From Notospermus geniculatus (lineage: Eukaryota > Nemertea > Pilidiophora > Heteronemertea > Lineidae): a stretch of DNA of 64,000 bases. The stretch covers positions 59,546-123,545 of the forward strand of contig NMRB01001000.1 in assembly GCA_002633025.1 (NCBI GenBank), given 5' to 3'. Within the stretch, counting starts at the first letter, position 1. Each line of letters opens with the position of its first letter. The translations under genes were made by a program, and so were the position numbers. The notes under the pieces were generated by a model, which did no database searches, was not told the origin of the DNA, and saw nothing but the letters and a program-made list of their open reading frames with translations. Shown piece after piece: positions 45,953 to 59,500 of this stretch.

Positions 45953-46875
45953 CCAATGCCGACATTTTACGAAGATCCGCAGTACATGTATGAATGCACA
46001 AGCAAATGCACTTGCGTGCAAAAACGCACGATGCAAATGCAGCTGCGCACACCAGTGTCCGCCCAACCTTGGCTGCGGCCGCTGATTGCGGCACTTTCGC
46101 TTCGCCATGGGATGATGTTTAGGCAACCAGTGCCGAGCAGACGTACGGAAATCTCGACGTTACTCCTCCGAAGTACACCCAGTGGTCAATGTAAAACTGA
46201 GGGCGGAGGCCAGTCTCATGGTAGGGTTATGTGCCTACTTACTTTTCCGCATTACCTTGCCGATCAATATATAGAATTTTGTCCGCATCAGTATTTCTAT
46301 TCATACGTTCACAGCCGAACAAACTCGTTAAGCAACAGCCGCATTAGCGGTGACATCCCCCATTCCCCTCACAATACGCATATTTACCATCTCTTACTTG
46401 CACCCGATGGGCTGGAAAGAGTGGGATAAGCTAAAATCAATTGGATGACATCCTCATCTCAAAGGGAGGAACCACCCTTGCATGAATTTCCTAACCTTAT
46501 CCCCCGACTTGGGGGTCAGTCTTCACGGACCTATGGATTACCGTTTCTCATAATAGAATGATTAGCTTTCTCCATCAATATATTAGTAATGTCTCATTTC
46601 ATATGTTAAAGGGACAATGTCGTCGATATCACGGTCGTTCTGTCAATGTGACTTCAAAATCAGCGTTTTCTGAAGTTGGCACCGATTGTTCAAAAGTGAC
46701 CTGAAAGAAAGTTGATTGAAGTAGTCTATTTTGTTCCTTTCCGGGAAAATGTTGCCTGAATTCGTCCAGCAGCCACCATCCTGGGGTATATAATCAGGGG
46801 TTCTCAATGCCCAATCCTCTCTGTCACCGCATTGTGTACGGTAACAACGAAGGGAACGAACGCTAAGAGCCATTG
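45953..46875. repeat. Copy 1 of a 0.92-kb direct duplication joined by one N
   Basis: Starts CCAATGCCGACATTTT and ends CTAAGAGCCATTG. It is repeated after the N at 46876. Minus-strand frames in both copies (MALSVRSLRCYRTQCGDRED near the end) are conserved only because the DNA is nearly identical. Confidence 0.9.
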
Positions 46876-46876
46876 N
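46876..46876. other. Single-base gap at a duplication join
   Basis: A lone N exactly between the two copies. Confidence 0.97.
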
Positions 46877-47810
46877 CCAATGCCGACATTTTGCGAAGAT
46901 CCTAAGTTTTGCAGTATGAATGCACAAGCAAATGCACTTGCGTGCACTGACAAACGCACGACGCAAATGCAGCTGCGGCAGACCAGTGTCCGCCCAACCT
47001 TGGCTGGGGCCGCTGATTGCGGCACTTTCGCTTCGCCATGGGATGATGTTTAGGCAACCAGTGCCGAGCAGACGTGCGGAAATCTCGACGTTTACTCCTC
47101 CGAAGTACACCCAGTGGTCAATGTAAAACTGAGGGCGGAGGCCACTCTCATGGTAGGGTTATGTGCCTACTTACTTTTCCGCATTACCTTGCCGATCAAT
47201 ATATAGAATTTTGTCCGCATCAGTATTTCTATTCATACGTTCACAGCCGAACAAACTCGTTAAGCAACAGCCGCATTAGCGGTGACATCCCCCATTCCCC
47301 TCACAATACGCATATTTACCGTCTCTTACTTGTACCCGATGGGCTGGAAAGAGTGGGATAAGCTAAAATCAATTGGATGACATCCTCATCTCAAAGGGAG
47401 GAACCACCCTTGCATGAATTTCCTAACCTTATCCCCCGACTTGGGGGTCAGTCTTCACGGACCTATGGATTACCGTTTCTCATAATAGAATGATTAGCTT
47501 TCTCCATCAATATATTAGTAATGTCTCATTTCATATGTTAAAGGGACAATGTCGTCGATATCACGGTCGTTCTGTCAAATATGTGGCTTCAAAATCAGCG
47601 TTTTCTAAAGTTGGCACCGATTGTTCAAAAGTGACCTGAAAGAAAGTTGATTGAAGTAGTCTATTTTGTTCCTTTCCGGGAAAATGTTGCCTGAATTCGT
47701 CCAGCAGCCACCATCCTGGGGTATATAATCAGGGGTTCTCAATGCCCAATCCTCTCTGTCACCGCATTGTGTACGGTAACAACGAAGGGAACGAACGCTA
47801 AGAGCCATTG
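46877..47810. repeat. Copy 2 of the 0.92-kb direct duplication
   Basis: Nearly the same as 45953-46875; differences are small, such as CAGTACATGTATG against TTTTGCAGTATG near the start. Confidence 0.9.
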
Positions 47811-48297
47811 ATTACCACAGGATGATCAACCGCTCCACAACACCCGAACAGTAGATGTCCAAAGCACCTGTTCTGTCAGCAGCAGTGGATTCAAAGCCTC
47901 TTCACAAGCGATCAAAGACCAGGAAAAAAGGAAGCTGACACAAAATTACACAACACTGGTAACAACATCCGAGTCGTTCTGCTATCGCGGAAAAAAACAC
48001 GTAATGGTGGCACACTTGATATGGCGGGTTGAATAGCCCCTAATGAAGGGGTCTTGGCCAAATATGTCGGGTTTTGTCCGGATAGGACGGAAAAAGCAAT
48101 GAGGACATGCAACATGCTGGGTTCTTTGGAACTTTAACGACATGTCGAACGCGTGAGTAAAGCTTTTATAAAACGCAATTAAAGATTACGGCCGAGTAGA
48201 AAAGGAGATGAGACATGAAAAGTCAGCCATATCCGGTGGATAAGATCCGTAAGATTGCTTCATGACGCATCCTTTTGAAAGGGAATGATAATTATAG

Positions 48298-48460
48298 GAA
48301 TTCGTCGTGGTTGGGATGACCCTCAATCCTGAGACGATGAGCGGGAATCGTGTGGTCATTGGAGAAAAGCTGCTTACGATGGAATCCTACAGGTGGTCGG
48401 CACAATACAGAGTTACACTTTATTACATCCCTGAGCCGATTTCGGCCACTAATTGGAAAG
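48298..48460 (+). CDS. Candidate internal exon, product not recognised
   Basis: A 163-nt open stretch runs from an AG acceptor (AATTATAG|GAATTCGTC) to a consensus donor (TTGGAAAG|GTAAGC). It starts in phase 0 and ends in phase 1. The translation includes VVGMTLNPETMSGNRVVIGE and YRWSAQYRVTLYYIPEPIS, with a globular-protein composition and no stop. The acceptor has a poor pyrimidine tract and no partner exon was found, so this may be chance. Confidence 0.28.
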
Positions 48461-49645
48461 GTAAGCGGATTGGGATTGCGTTTTCGGAATTTTGATGTGT
48501 TCTTGTGACTCAAGAAAAGGCAATGGTCGCCTGTTGGCGATGGAGTTGTATAACATCATCATATCAGTCACATCTTCTTGGCTTATAGTGATTGAGTGGG
48601 TCATACCATTGTGTACAGCAAGACTTTCAAGCCTCTAAGCGTTTTAAGTCGGCGAAATTCCGCAGGGGTTATTCGTATAGTTAGATTATGATTATGATTT
48701 TTTGCGAAGTAACACGAAGTAATAAAGATATTAAGGGGCTGGATGTCAAATTCTGACGGATGGTTCCACTGTTGCCTGCGATAACCTTTGTTAAGTCGGT
48801 GAATAAGGACTTATGGGACTTGATGAAAGCTAAGTAATTTTTGTGGTTTATTACGCTTGAGTCAAAAATAAGAAGATTAGAGAGCGGTATGGGTCATTAC
48901 AGGATAAGCACATGTTCGAAACATAATAACATTTGATATTGAAAATATGAAAAAAGAAATTACTTGAAGGAATGATTGGTCGTGGCATAAAATACGCTTT
49001 CTTCAAATGGTGGAATTCCTTTCTGTCAAAAACAACAACTCCATCGGTTCAGTCTTTCTTACTGAACAGCATTGTTTATTATCTTTTATTGTCTATCCAA
49101 GTTTTCGCATAAAGCTTTGAGATTTGACTTGAACATAGTCTACAAATCGTGAATATACCTAAGCCATGACAGCCCTGCACAGTGATGGATACAACGGGCC
49201 TGCAGCCTACAGTTTCAAGGAACGCCTTGCCTTGAGCCCCCAAGGGGACATGCATCAATTAGAGGATAGCTGATTTAATAAACGATAACACTCAAGGTAC
49301 CGCCTTGTCATCCAGATGGGGGGTCGGGCGGGTCACACCTAGCTGGTATCGGGTTTGTCTGGGTCACAGGTCCAGGGTCCAAATATCAACCAAACTACCA
49401 GGGGCCATGATGCTGTCCCTTCTTATTAGGGACTCGGGTCTGATAACGCTGAACAATAAGGCATCTGTGATGGGCAGGAACTCCAGTCGAACAAACCCTC
49501 TATTATCTTGTCATGAAATATCAATGTAACGTTCGAGCGATAAAAGCCGTTTGTGATATATGTGTGGTCGTCTGTCAAGTCTGTCGTAAAGATAACTTTA
49601 CAAGGTGTTACATCACCAGCCCCTGTGAGAGACATCGCCACTCCC

Positions 49646-49805
49646 TAGGTGGCAGCACTCTCCGGGTAACGGATTTTCTAGAATGGTCGAGAACCTTTGG
49701 CCCCTGCGGAAATCTATTGAAAATCATCCAGGTTAAGGTCCCATGTCAATTTCTTGTTGAAAGGAAGTATTTTGTTGAAGACAGCTAGTGCAGTGCTGCC
49801 ACCTA
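49646..49805. mobile_element. Small MITE with TA-flanked 12-bp terminal inverted repeats
   Basis: TA-GGTGGCAGCACT (49646-49659) is inverted as AGTGCTGCCACC-TA (49792-49805). The TA flanks suit Tc1/mariner-type insertion. The 160-bp span has no coding frame. GGTGGCAGCACT also occurs alone at 25602-25613. Confidence 0.55.
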
Positions 49806-50779
49806 TTGATAACCAAGGGCCTCATCTGGTATGTCGTGAGTTCTCTCGAGGTATTTGGAGTATTATAGTCAGTGCAGTATAGCGTTCAAATTTCGAAGTT
49901 AGTATGTCACGTAAAGCACCCCAGCACTGACAACCTTGCAACACAGCGCTGTATCCAGCTTACAGCTTTCTTTCATGTCGGCACTGAAAAGCGACGAAGC
50001 GTCCTCGCGGCGGAAGCTTCATATCTCAGACGGACATAGCAATGAATACACTCATTTAAATCTCAACCTGGTCCAATAATTATCCATTCTAATTATCGAT
50101 AATAACATCTTACCTTCTATAGAATGACATGATGAAGTTAATCAATGGTACAATCACGTCGTTTAGGGCGTGAAAAGAGAGACTCCATGAGAAAATCAAA
50201 TTTGCATAGAGTAAAGTAGAAACGAGAAAAGGGCAACAAATCACGAAATTTGTGAAATACCCAAATGGACGAAATTGCATTGGAGAAGTACCATTATGAC
50301 TTAACTTGATTTTCCTAATAAAATTTCTGTAGACATTTTTCACTTCAACATCAAGTTGATGGAAACCGTCTTCATCAATTTGCACCCTCTTTTGTCATGT
50401 AAGCACCATTTACTGCAAATCTAATCTCTCTACCTTCTCTCTTAGTTGGCCTCCTCATTCAAGAGTGACAATAGGAGATAAATGGGTTTGTTCTTAACCA
50501 TCTATTTCCTTTGATTTTGCATTACTCACGGAGAGGGTGAGAGAAGAAATGGCCAGTGAATTAGTGTTGGCAAAGTAAGTCAGCATTGACGTCAGTCAGG
50601 GGGAAAAGGTCTCCGGAATGGAATTCCTAGGACAGAGTAAGATCCCCTTTGAACTGCACCACCAATCATGATCCTTAGCAATACTTAGCATTAGGAATGA
50701 TAGTCGTACGTTGATAAGTACCGGTTTGATGATTTGGATGGTGATGCAAGAGAAAACCTGCCTTGTCTAAGCGAGAACT
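49806..50779. other. No gene recognised
   Basis: Short frames only. Confidence 0.45.
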
Positions 50780-50872
50780 AGGCCTAAGTCAGATAGGGAT
50801 CGAACTAAGAACCTCTGACGTGTCAAGCACTGGCCCATCCACTACGCCTGCCGTAGTTATTCCACTATACGC
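50780..50872 (-). mobile_element. Possible tRNA-derived SINE, family C
   Basis: The minus strand has GGCAGGCGTAGTGGATGGGC (A-box-like) and, 30 bases on, GGTTCTTAGTTCGATCCC (B-box-like), with an anticodon-like loop TTGACAC. Only one copy is in the window, so its extent is uncertain. Confidence 0.4.
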
Positions 50873-53800
50873 CTTCAGATGGTAAGAGCTTACCATAAAT
50901 ACCCAAATGCATCGAGGACAGGAGATCGATATATTTACGACTTCATCCCCTTCAAACTCCTTAACAACTAGTAGTATTGATTGTCTTCTGGATCGTTTGA
51001 CCCTCTATCGATCTGTCACAGCAACATGTTGACGAACTAGATCTACAAGTGGTGATCAGGAATGCCCTTTAAGACGGAGAGGAAGAGACAAACCTTTTTA
51101 ACCCTTTGGGGGCTAAGAACAGTTGGCTTCAAAGTCTGCACATGGAAATAGGAAAATTTTCTCTCTCTCGTCTTTGAGTTGGCCGTGGTGGCCGGATAAG
51201 TCATATTATATAGTATAGGCCAAGGGATACTGGTAGATGTACGGTAAAGACTACTTTCCCCAGGGTTACCCATCCTAGGTGATGGGGTGGAGGACCCCCG
51301 TCTGTAGGGAGCAAGGTCCTCCTAAACCTTGTTAGCAGGTGACTTTATCCGCGTTTTACAACGGGCCCAAAAACCGATTCTGACGTATACCATTTGTGGT
51401 TTAGTCATATCAAGGCCCCGAGTGACACATCTAAAAGGCACAACTCCTTCCATCCACTGCTGTTTCCAACAATGTATGTATCAAGCTTTCCAAACACATC
51501 ATCATCACGGCTTCTGTAACCATGCATGGGGCAACATTGACGTTCGTCACAGAATCAACAAGCGTTTGGACCGCCTCCACAACGACTATGAAGTTAAATG
51601 GACTTCACTTGTAGTTTGAAATGGAACATGCGTGTTGAAGGATGTAGCCATGACATGCACGCGATGTGTCGTTGTGTGCAGCGCCATCGGCGCCTCTGGC
51701 GAACGAGCAGTTGCTTCTGGTCAATCAGCAAGTGGGACGTGAACTAATCAAAGATCGTGGGTAAGCGGCACAGTGATGTGGTACTGAAGGAGAGCAAAGG
51801 ACAGGCTTTTTCCATGGCATCATTGTAGCATTTAGAGAACTTAGCTGCTGAATTGCCACTACTGTGCTGGCGCGAAATGAACGACGATTCCGAATACCAT
51901 CACACGTCGATTTGTTCACAAACTTCTATATCAGCACGACGCAGGCATACTCAGTGTAGGCCTAGGCCTTTACAACCCTCTCACTCAACACCCATGCAGT
52001 CTGCCACCCCAAACCTTGGAGGAAAATACTCTTACATAAACAACTACATGTACTCAAAATGGCTCTATTGAACTCGGAACTAATCCTGCCAAGCTTGACA
52101 GCTGTGACCGTGGGGGTTACATCACCATTCAAGAATCTGGAATGGGTGCCACGCAAGGCAGAACTTATGTAAGGCAAAAGACGAACTCCCACCTACATGT
52201 ATTACCAGCATTGTTGTTTATTGATACACGCTTGGTGGAAATGACAACGGCGTTCCTTAACACAACCTATACATGAAGTACAAACCACGAGCAGAATTTC
52301 ACTAGGGATATTTCACGCTTTGGGAGCTCTCTGACAGCGGGTTACACAGAGTCGATCACGACTAGCCTCCTCGCGCTCGAATAATCCCACTCAGTAGCCG
52401 ACACCTGTTGGAGACACCGCCGTCGACGCGGCGGCCAACGCTTTCATCTTCGTACAGCCCCCATTACGTGATTTACCCAATCGATACAAAAGTGATTTGT
52501 ACACTGTTACATCTCCTTGTTACACGAGTGTAGTTTTTTTTCTACCCTTCAACCATTGTGTAAAGGTGTGATGAAAGGTCAGATTTGTATCACGTCTACG
52601 GCACTCTCGGCGTACAGGCGTCTACAATCGGATTACCTCGCTGAGCCGTCTTAACATCTGGGGACGCCATTACAATACTCTAGCTACTTACTCAATATCG
52701 TAATGTTTCTCTCATGTGGTACCTGACGCAATATCGGAAATAAAATATGGCAAGATTGATAGGACATTGTTGTGAGTTCTCTTTGATGTGTTGCACGTTT
52801 CGGAATCGTGCTTGCGGACCTGGGTTCAAAAAAAACGATGAAAAAGCAAAGCTTAGTGCCGGGCGTTACCAACATCATACATGTAAGTACCAAGCAAGCG
52901 CTTCTCAGAGAATCGGCAAAGACTGGCTCCTCTCTCTATCGATGAAGACCAGAGAAGGTGTTAATCAATACAGTACCCCATCAGTCCATGTCAACCAACA
53001 TTCTGTCAAAACAATATTGATAGCCAAGTAAACACGGTCGTTTTTCTGCGGCTATAGGGTTCTTTTCCATATTGGAGAAAGATTCTTTCCCGTCAGTATA
53101 AAGAGGATAATCGCATCAGTACAGGGTGATCTAGAGTAGCAATCTGTGTAGGTTCTGTGTTAGAAAGGATGCAAACGAACTACATGTATCAAATGTATGT
53201 AACAGAATTGCTGCACCAATTACATTTTCACCAAAAAAAACACGCCGAGGTTTGAAGCAGATCACTTTCTGAAGTACCATTTTTGAAGCAACCAACACAC
53301 GTCCACATCCCGGCCGTATTACCGTGTATCAATAGGCACGAAAAAGTAGTCCTCGTTTTCTACGACTCTTTGGAGACTGATGTAATCATCTTGTGGCTTA
53401 TTAATCAGCCAGCGACAGCAAATGATATCTGCACGAACGGATGCAGGATGATTTGAGAGTGATAAAAGATGCAAGATGATTTGAGATTGTTTTCTTCTGA
53501 AGAAAACAGAATCGATGACGTCAGAACCATGCTTCCGACATGCGCAAGAAACCCATATACATGGATTGGAGATGGATTTCCTGCTTTGAAGTTGCCTGAT
53601 GTGGCCTACTTATCACACAGCCTTATTCCCGTCGCCCTCTCTGCGATATCTCGTGATATTTGGTTAGGCTCGCTCCGCTACGGTCAGAGACGTCTGGTGA
53701 CAGAAGCTGTAAGTTGTAACAGCTCGCTTTCAAAATTGGAACGCTTCAGCCACAATAGGGACATCTCGCGAGATGTGCCTTCCTCGCTTCCTTCTACTTC

Positions 53801-54236
53801 GTCTCCATCATCGAGCGCAATTCTTTCATGAGTCTATCTTACCACGTCCCGAGACAATCTTATTGATGGAAACATCAAGTAACTTAGACAGCGTGAGATC
53901 GCTTTGGCAGGACAATCTGTCTACGGGCAGGGGATAAATATACATTAACGCTGGGCTATTAAAGTTAGGATCCCACAGGGAGCGGAGCAATTGATTAAAG
54001 TGTCCGGGGTAGATGAGACCATCGTGACAGCATCCCGGGGGAAGGATGAACATGACAGTGCACCACGGACAATTATTAATGCACCAAGCAGGAGATAACT
54101 CCAATGGTTGTCATCAATCATGTTTACTACCTGTGACTTCGTGATTGGAAAAAAGTTTTCCAGAAAAGTTGATTTGCCGTCTATCTACTAAAGATAAGTG
54201 TGGGTTTTTTTTCATTCACCCGTGGCTCACACGCGA
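50873..54236. other. No gene recognised
   Basis: Frames of up to 120 codons (53469-53831) lack motif or splice support. No repeat was recognised. Confidence 0.4.
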
Positions 54237-54958
54237 TGTATGGAGCACGGAATCCGGTGCAGCTTGGCCAAAGCCGTAGCATTATTGACCCTCACCCTGT
54301 TAAGTACGGAAGATGCCATCTCAAGCTACCCATGTTCCTCACTTGGAAGGGGTCTTTTACTTGCTTTCGCAAGACACTACCACGGATGGCTGAGTCCCAT
54401 GCGACGGACTGAAGAGCTAGGGATGATTAATCCAATGGCCCAGGGCCAGGGAGTCATCCAGAAGGCCGACTTCCTTCGATCTAGTGGTCTTAGGACATGG
54501 GAGGACTTGGTCAGTTCCGTACACATCTTCTTCAATCTTGTAACTTTCTGGTAATGGCTACGTCTGAACATCACAATTCTAGACCTCTAACAAACTTTTT
54601 AACGTTTGGTTCAAGGAAAAGCTGCATTTGCAATCAAGGCAGCTAAAGAAAGCTCCTGATAAAAGATAAATTCCCATCTCTTCTCTTCATGACACCTACC
54701 TCCGTTGCTGATGAACGCAATCAAACTTCAGGAAGTGACGAATCTTCCCTGCGATTGCGAAAGACAAATTGAGGTTCTGGTGAGGTGGCTTAATTTGAAT
54801 CCAACCAGCTAGATGTCTTGCTGAGGCAATATGTTAAAGCGCCTTAGACGTGATGACAAGCTTTTTTCGCACCGATGAGATAGCCAAAGCAAACAAGCGA
54901 TAAAAAACTCGCAACGGCTGATACTAATGGACCTAGAGGTGTGTTCGCTCGCGGTGAT
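54237..54958. repeat. Copy 1 of a 0.72-kb direct duplication joined by one N
   Basis: Starts TGTATGGAGCACGGAAT and ends GTTCGCTCGCGGTGAT. It is repeated after the N at 54959. The block contains a 5'-truncated family A SINE body (54264-54445, minus strand). Confidence 0.9.
54264..54445 (-). mobile_element. tRNA-SINE family A, 5'-truncated copy
   Basis: The plus strand reads GCCAAAGCCGTAGCATTATT, CTTGGAAGGGGTCTTTTACT and GATTAATCCAATGGCCCAGG, matching the family A body. The tRNA head is absent. The same sequence recurs near 54986-55163 in the second duplicate. Confidence 0.7.
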
Positions 54959-54959
54959 N
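54959..54959. other. Single-base gap at a duplication join
   Basis: A lone N exactly between the two copies. Confidence 0.97.
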
Positions 54960-55676
54960 TGTATGGAGCACGGAATCTGGTGCAGCTTGGCCAAAGCGAT
55001 AGCATTATTGACCCTCACCCTGTTAAGTACGAAAGATGCCATCTCAAGCTACCCATGTTCCTCACTTGGAAGGGGTCTTTTACTTGCTTTCGCAAGACAC
55101 TACCACGGATGGCTGAGTCCCATGCGACGGACTGAAGAGCTAGGGATGATTAATCCCATGGCCCAGGGAGTCGTCCAGAAGGCCGACTTCCTTCGATCCA
55201 GTGGTCTTAGGACATGGGAGGACTTGGTCAGTTCCGTACACATCTTCTTCAATCTTGTAAACTTTCTGGTAATGGCTACGTCTGAACATCACAATTCTAG
55301 ACCTCTAACAAACTTTTTAACGTTTGGTTCAAGGAAAAGCTGCATTTGCAATCAAGGCAGCTAAAGAAAGCTCCTGATAAAAGATAAATTCCCATCTCTT
55401 CTCTTCATGACACCTACCTCCGTTGCTGACGAACGCAATCAAACTTCAGGAAGTGACGAATCTTCCCTGCGATTGCGAAAGACAAATTGAGGTTCTGGTG
55501 AGGTGGCTTAATTTGAATCCAACCAGCTAGATGTCTTGCTGAGGCAATATGTTAAAGCGCCTTAGACGTGATGACAAGCTTTTTTCGCACCGATGAGATA
55601 GCCAAAGCAAACAAGCGATAAAAAACTCGCAACGGCTGATACTAATGGACCTAGAGGTGTGTTCGCTCGCGGTGAT
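54960..55676. repeat. Copy 2 of the 0.72-kb direct duplication
   Basis: Nearly the same as 54237-54958, with a few substitutions and a short deletion after GGCCCAGG. Confidence 0.9.
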
Positions 55677-58600
55677 CTATGCGAAGACATTATGAGCAAC
55701 AAGGCGAATAGCGGGCGATCGATTTGTAAGATCCCTGCTTTGATGAGGTGACCGGTCGAGCAGTGATGGTTCTCTGTTGCTCCAGCTGCAGCCGCGGGTC
55801 ACAGCTGTTGAATCTCTGCCCTGTTTACTATGATCATATAATGAAGCAACGCGTTTTTGTACCATTTTTAGAGGTGTAAACCATGTGTTCGCATCTTCAT
55901 ACCCCATACGAGGCATAGATTCGTGACGATGCGTTGTGGCTGTTAATTTCTTTTTTTTTCACAAAACAGTAGGAACAGTGCCTTAGCGCAGTCTCTATTT
56001 CACCAAAAATAAGTATTCTAAAAAATATATCGGAAATGCATTACACAAATGCACAGTACATTACTTACTGTAACTACAATGTGCATTTCAGTTCATGCCC
56101 GAAGGTCAAGTAGGCTTCTAAATGTCAACTACACTCAAAGCTTTTAGTAACAAAGCTTTAGAGGAACTAAGAACTGCATACAAACGTAAATGGAAAAGCA
56201 TGATATCGATTGCGTGCATTCCATAACACAAGGGATGTTCTAGAAGTTGTAGAAATGGATCAGAAACACCCGCGCGTAGGTTTGCACTTTTTGTTTTATC
56301 TGGTATCGATCTGCTAAGTATTGGTTATGGATATCAGTAAAAAGGACATAATGGACTGATAGGTGAATGGATATTTTATCTGTTTACAATAAATATACAT
56401 GTGACTAGATGAGAGCGCGTGATGTGGTTTTATTCACATGGATTTTGATCGATAGGTTTCGAAAATTCTCGTTCCAGGTTCGCTAATGGATTGGCAATGG
56501 ATCACATAAATCCGCCCGATGGCGGCACATGTCATGAGACACCGTGTCGCCAATCTGTACCAATCTTCATCAACCATGACGGATGACGGTTATCAGTGTC
56601 CCATCATTTTTCCTGTGTACCTACTTCATGAGGTTCCTTCAGCAAAACAGAAACAAAATCACTATTCCTATCAGCAGCTGCTATACTCTCAAGGCCTTGT
56701 TCTCCCCTGATGAGGTGAGGTGATGGACACATGGCTTCAGAAAGCTCGTGTAGCGCTTGCGGAACTGTGGGTTGACCATGTTGACTGGTTCTTTCCTCCA
56801 CCCCGTGTGTCTTAAGCATGGTGAAAGGGTAGGGAACGAGTATTCCGGATTTGCAAGTCGTGAAGTCCCGGGATCGCACAAGAGCATGCACTCAAATCCA
56901 GGGTCTCCCAATTGCCAGTGAGAGACCGAGCCGCGAAGCCATAGTGCCTAGGAGGAAATTTCTGCAAAATTAGGGACATGGAACAAAAAAAGATATGGTG
57001 GCATTCTCAGATCTCTGTTTGCACCCACTTTCCTAAATTTGCTTGTCCCAACTCCAAGACCGCCGTGCCTGTATCTTACCATGGAGGTATTTTATACCTC
57101 CATGATCCTATGTTCTTCTACCCGAAAACAAGTAGTCTGTGAAAACAAGTATTTTTTAGGTCTACATGTGTGTCAAAGTCAGGTAAATACAGAATTATAT
57201 ACTAGTACTTCTAGACTCAACAATGTGTAATCATAGTCTGTCGGTAGCATGGGAAGAGAAAGCAACGATTTGGCCGGCCTTGCACCTCGACGTGGTTAGC
57301 ACTTCCCCCGGTATGCATGGAGGTGACTGGCTGAGTGACGATCTAACCACGTAAAAATCATTATCGTAACGTTGTTGCAATGTTATTGGGGACACGGTAT
57401 TGAGGGATAGAGTTTATGCATTGAGATTAAGGTTAATTAACAATACACATAATTTTGAATTGTAACGGCTGAAGCTAAAACCTAACCTCTGATCCTACAG
57501 AAAGGTGGTCAAGTTGGGTTGTTTCTCCTCAAACCCAAGGCCGTTCTGTCGTGTCAAGTGCAAGCAAGGCGTATTTCAGATTACTATTACTGACGGCAAT
57601 GAGTTTAGTAGGAATGGGTCAAAAGTACTTAATCTCACAAAGTGTGACGTGTAAGTCCCTCGTATCCTTTGGGGATTCTACCTCAAATGATCACGTCGAT
57701 GAAGACGCGACTTGAACCCCTTTCGGATGAGACCCTGCTGCGTAGCTCAGAAGGGCTCGGGGGTATGACGTAAATATCAAGACAAAGAGATAACGGAAAG
57801 CTGGGATTATGTGATCAATAAGCTACGCTAGGTACGCTTCAAACGTGTTTGAAGAAAGCTTCTCGTGGAAGTTTCAAGCTGTACCTTCAGGGCAGCAAAG
57901 GTTGGTAAGAAAGGGTTTGAACCCTCTTAGTCCTAATGACAATTCCAAAGAGGAAGACACTGACGTAGATAATTACAAACACGTGGTGACACTGAGATAA
58001 TTGCATTTAATTTACGAAGAGATTTCAAAACCTAGATCCGGATCACGAAGGAGTTGAAATTCTAAGTGGTCCTTACTGCTGTGAAAGGGCCGAAGGGTAT
58101 GATGTAAGCATCTTGAAGCATGACAATGGTTCGAGGGAGTCACGCTACCCTTGTTATCAGCATAATTACTTCCAAAGAGCAGAGGCAAATTGGAGGGCAA
58201 GAATGTGTTGAAGAAAAATTCATCGAAATTCAAAGGGGTGCACAACCAAACACCATTCAGCTATCTAAAATCCAATGAAATGGTCCATGGGCCATGTACT
58301 CACCTGGGTGAATGTGCTTGAAGAACGAATAACAACTGTCAAGTCAAAATGTTCCAGGGAAACATCACATCAGGTTAGAACATTCTTTGTGTTATGTTAG
58401 ATATCCCGTTTAGCCTTATTAGATGTACTTGCCATATACGTGTACATGTGATAACAATTTGGAGATGACCCAGTCGTCAATAGTTCAGGAGTTATTGCAC
58501 GTTTTGTGTTTTAGGTTTCGGCCACTTGGTGGCCAATCCAAGAAACGAATCGGACCGAAACTTGGTGCAATAGGTTATCTAACGCAGGGGTATATAAAGT

Positions 58601-59500
58601 TTTAGATCATTAGCTCCAGCAGTTACGAAACGTGTGCCCTGCTTACGGACGACGACGACGGTCGACGGACGCTGCACCACGACAATAGCTCATCCGGTGA
58701 GCTAAAATGAAGTACATGTACATGTGGAAGGATGGAAAGCCTATTCACGGCAGAAGTGAATTGAATTCTTCGGAAGTGACAATTTTTGACCTCACTATGA
58801 AGGATCCTCTTTTTCGTTTCAAACGCCTTCATTTTGCGGAAGTAAAGCTGAAGAAGAACGAGTAAAACTCCACCGGACCACCAACACAGCTCAAGTAATG
58901 GATGCTTCACGCCAGTGGTGATGGAAGTACCTCCTCAGGGTTTTGACGAAGATGAGTACATCAATTGACCCAAGTTTGTAGCAGGTGGGCAAACACCTTT
59001 GATCAATATTTTTAATCGACTTCTGAAGCGGAAAATTACACCATGGACATAGAGAAATTTTCAACCTCATCAAATTTTCATAACCCAAATGAGCAAGTTT
59101 GAGTAACTTGATAATAGCGATTGTAATGGTAAATCTTCCCTGGGGCCTAATGTACACTTGTCCTCTAAGTGACGGCCTGCTGCACACGGTGACCTTTAAA
59201 CCTTCTGCAATCTGTCTCGGGAATAACTGACACATGTCGTCTCCACGATGGACCTTGATTGCAGAATGATTGTGACTGCTGATGAGCAGAGTTTGTAATT
59301 GTCACCAAGGGTGGAGTCGTTAATTGGCAAATTACAAAAAGGTTGACCCAGGACCTTCTACGATGATGATGATGAAAATATTTCGGTACTGATTTTTCAA
59401 AGTTATTACCAATACGCCTACCTGTACTAAAAGTACATACAAGCACATATTGTTCATTGGTGGTGTGGCTACTAAGAATAGGAGGTGCCCGAAGAATAAA
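55677..59500. other. No confident gene
   Basis: Contains a short perfect hairpin at 57080-57104 (CATGGAGGTAT / ATACCTCCATG, 3-base loop). It also holds loosely repeated segments at 57740-57880 and 58080-58240 (GGGTATGA.GTAA, then GTGTTTGAAGAAA or GTGTTGAAGAAAAA), which may be an old diverged repeat. No exon is supported. Confidence 0.4.

Noticed and set aside
50780-50872. tRNA-Val gene
   Set aside because: A- and B-box-like motifs are present but acceptor-stem pairing is not evident and flanking sequence looks SINE-like.
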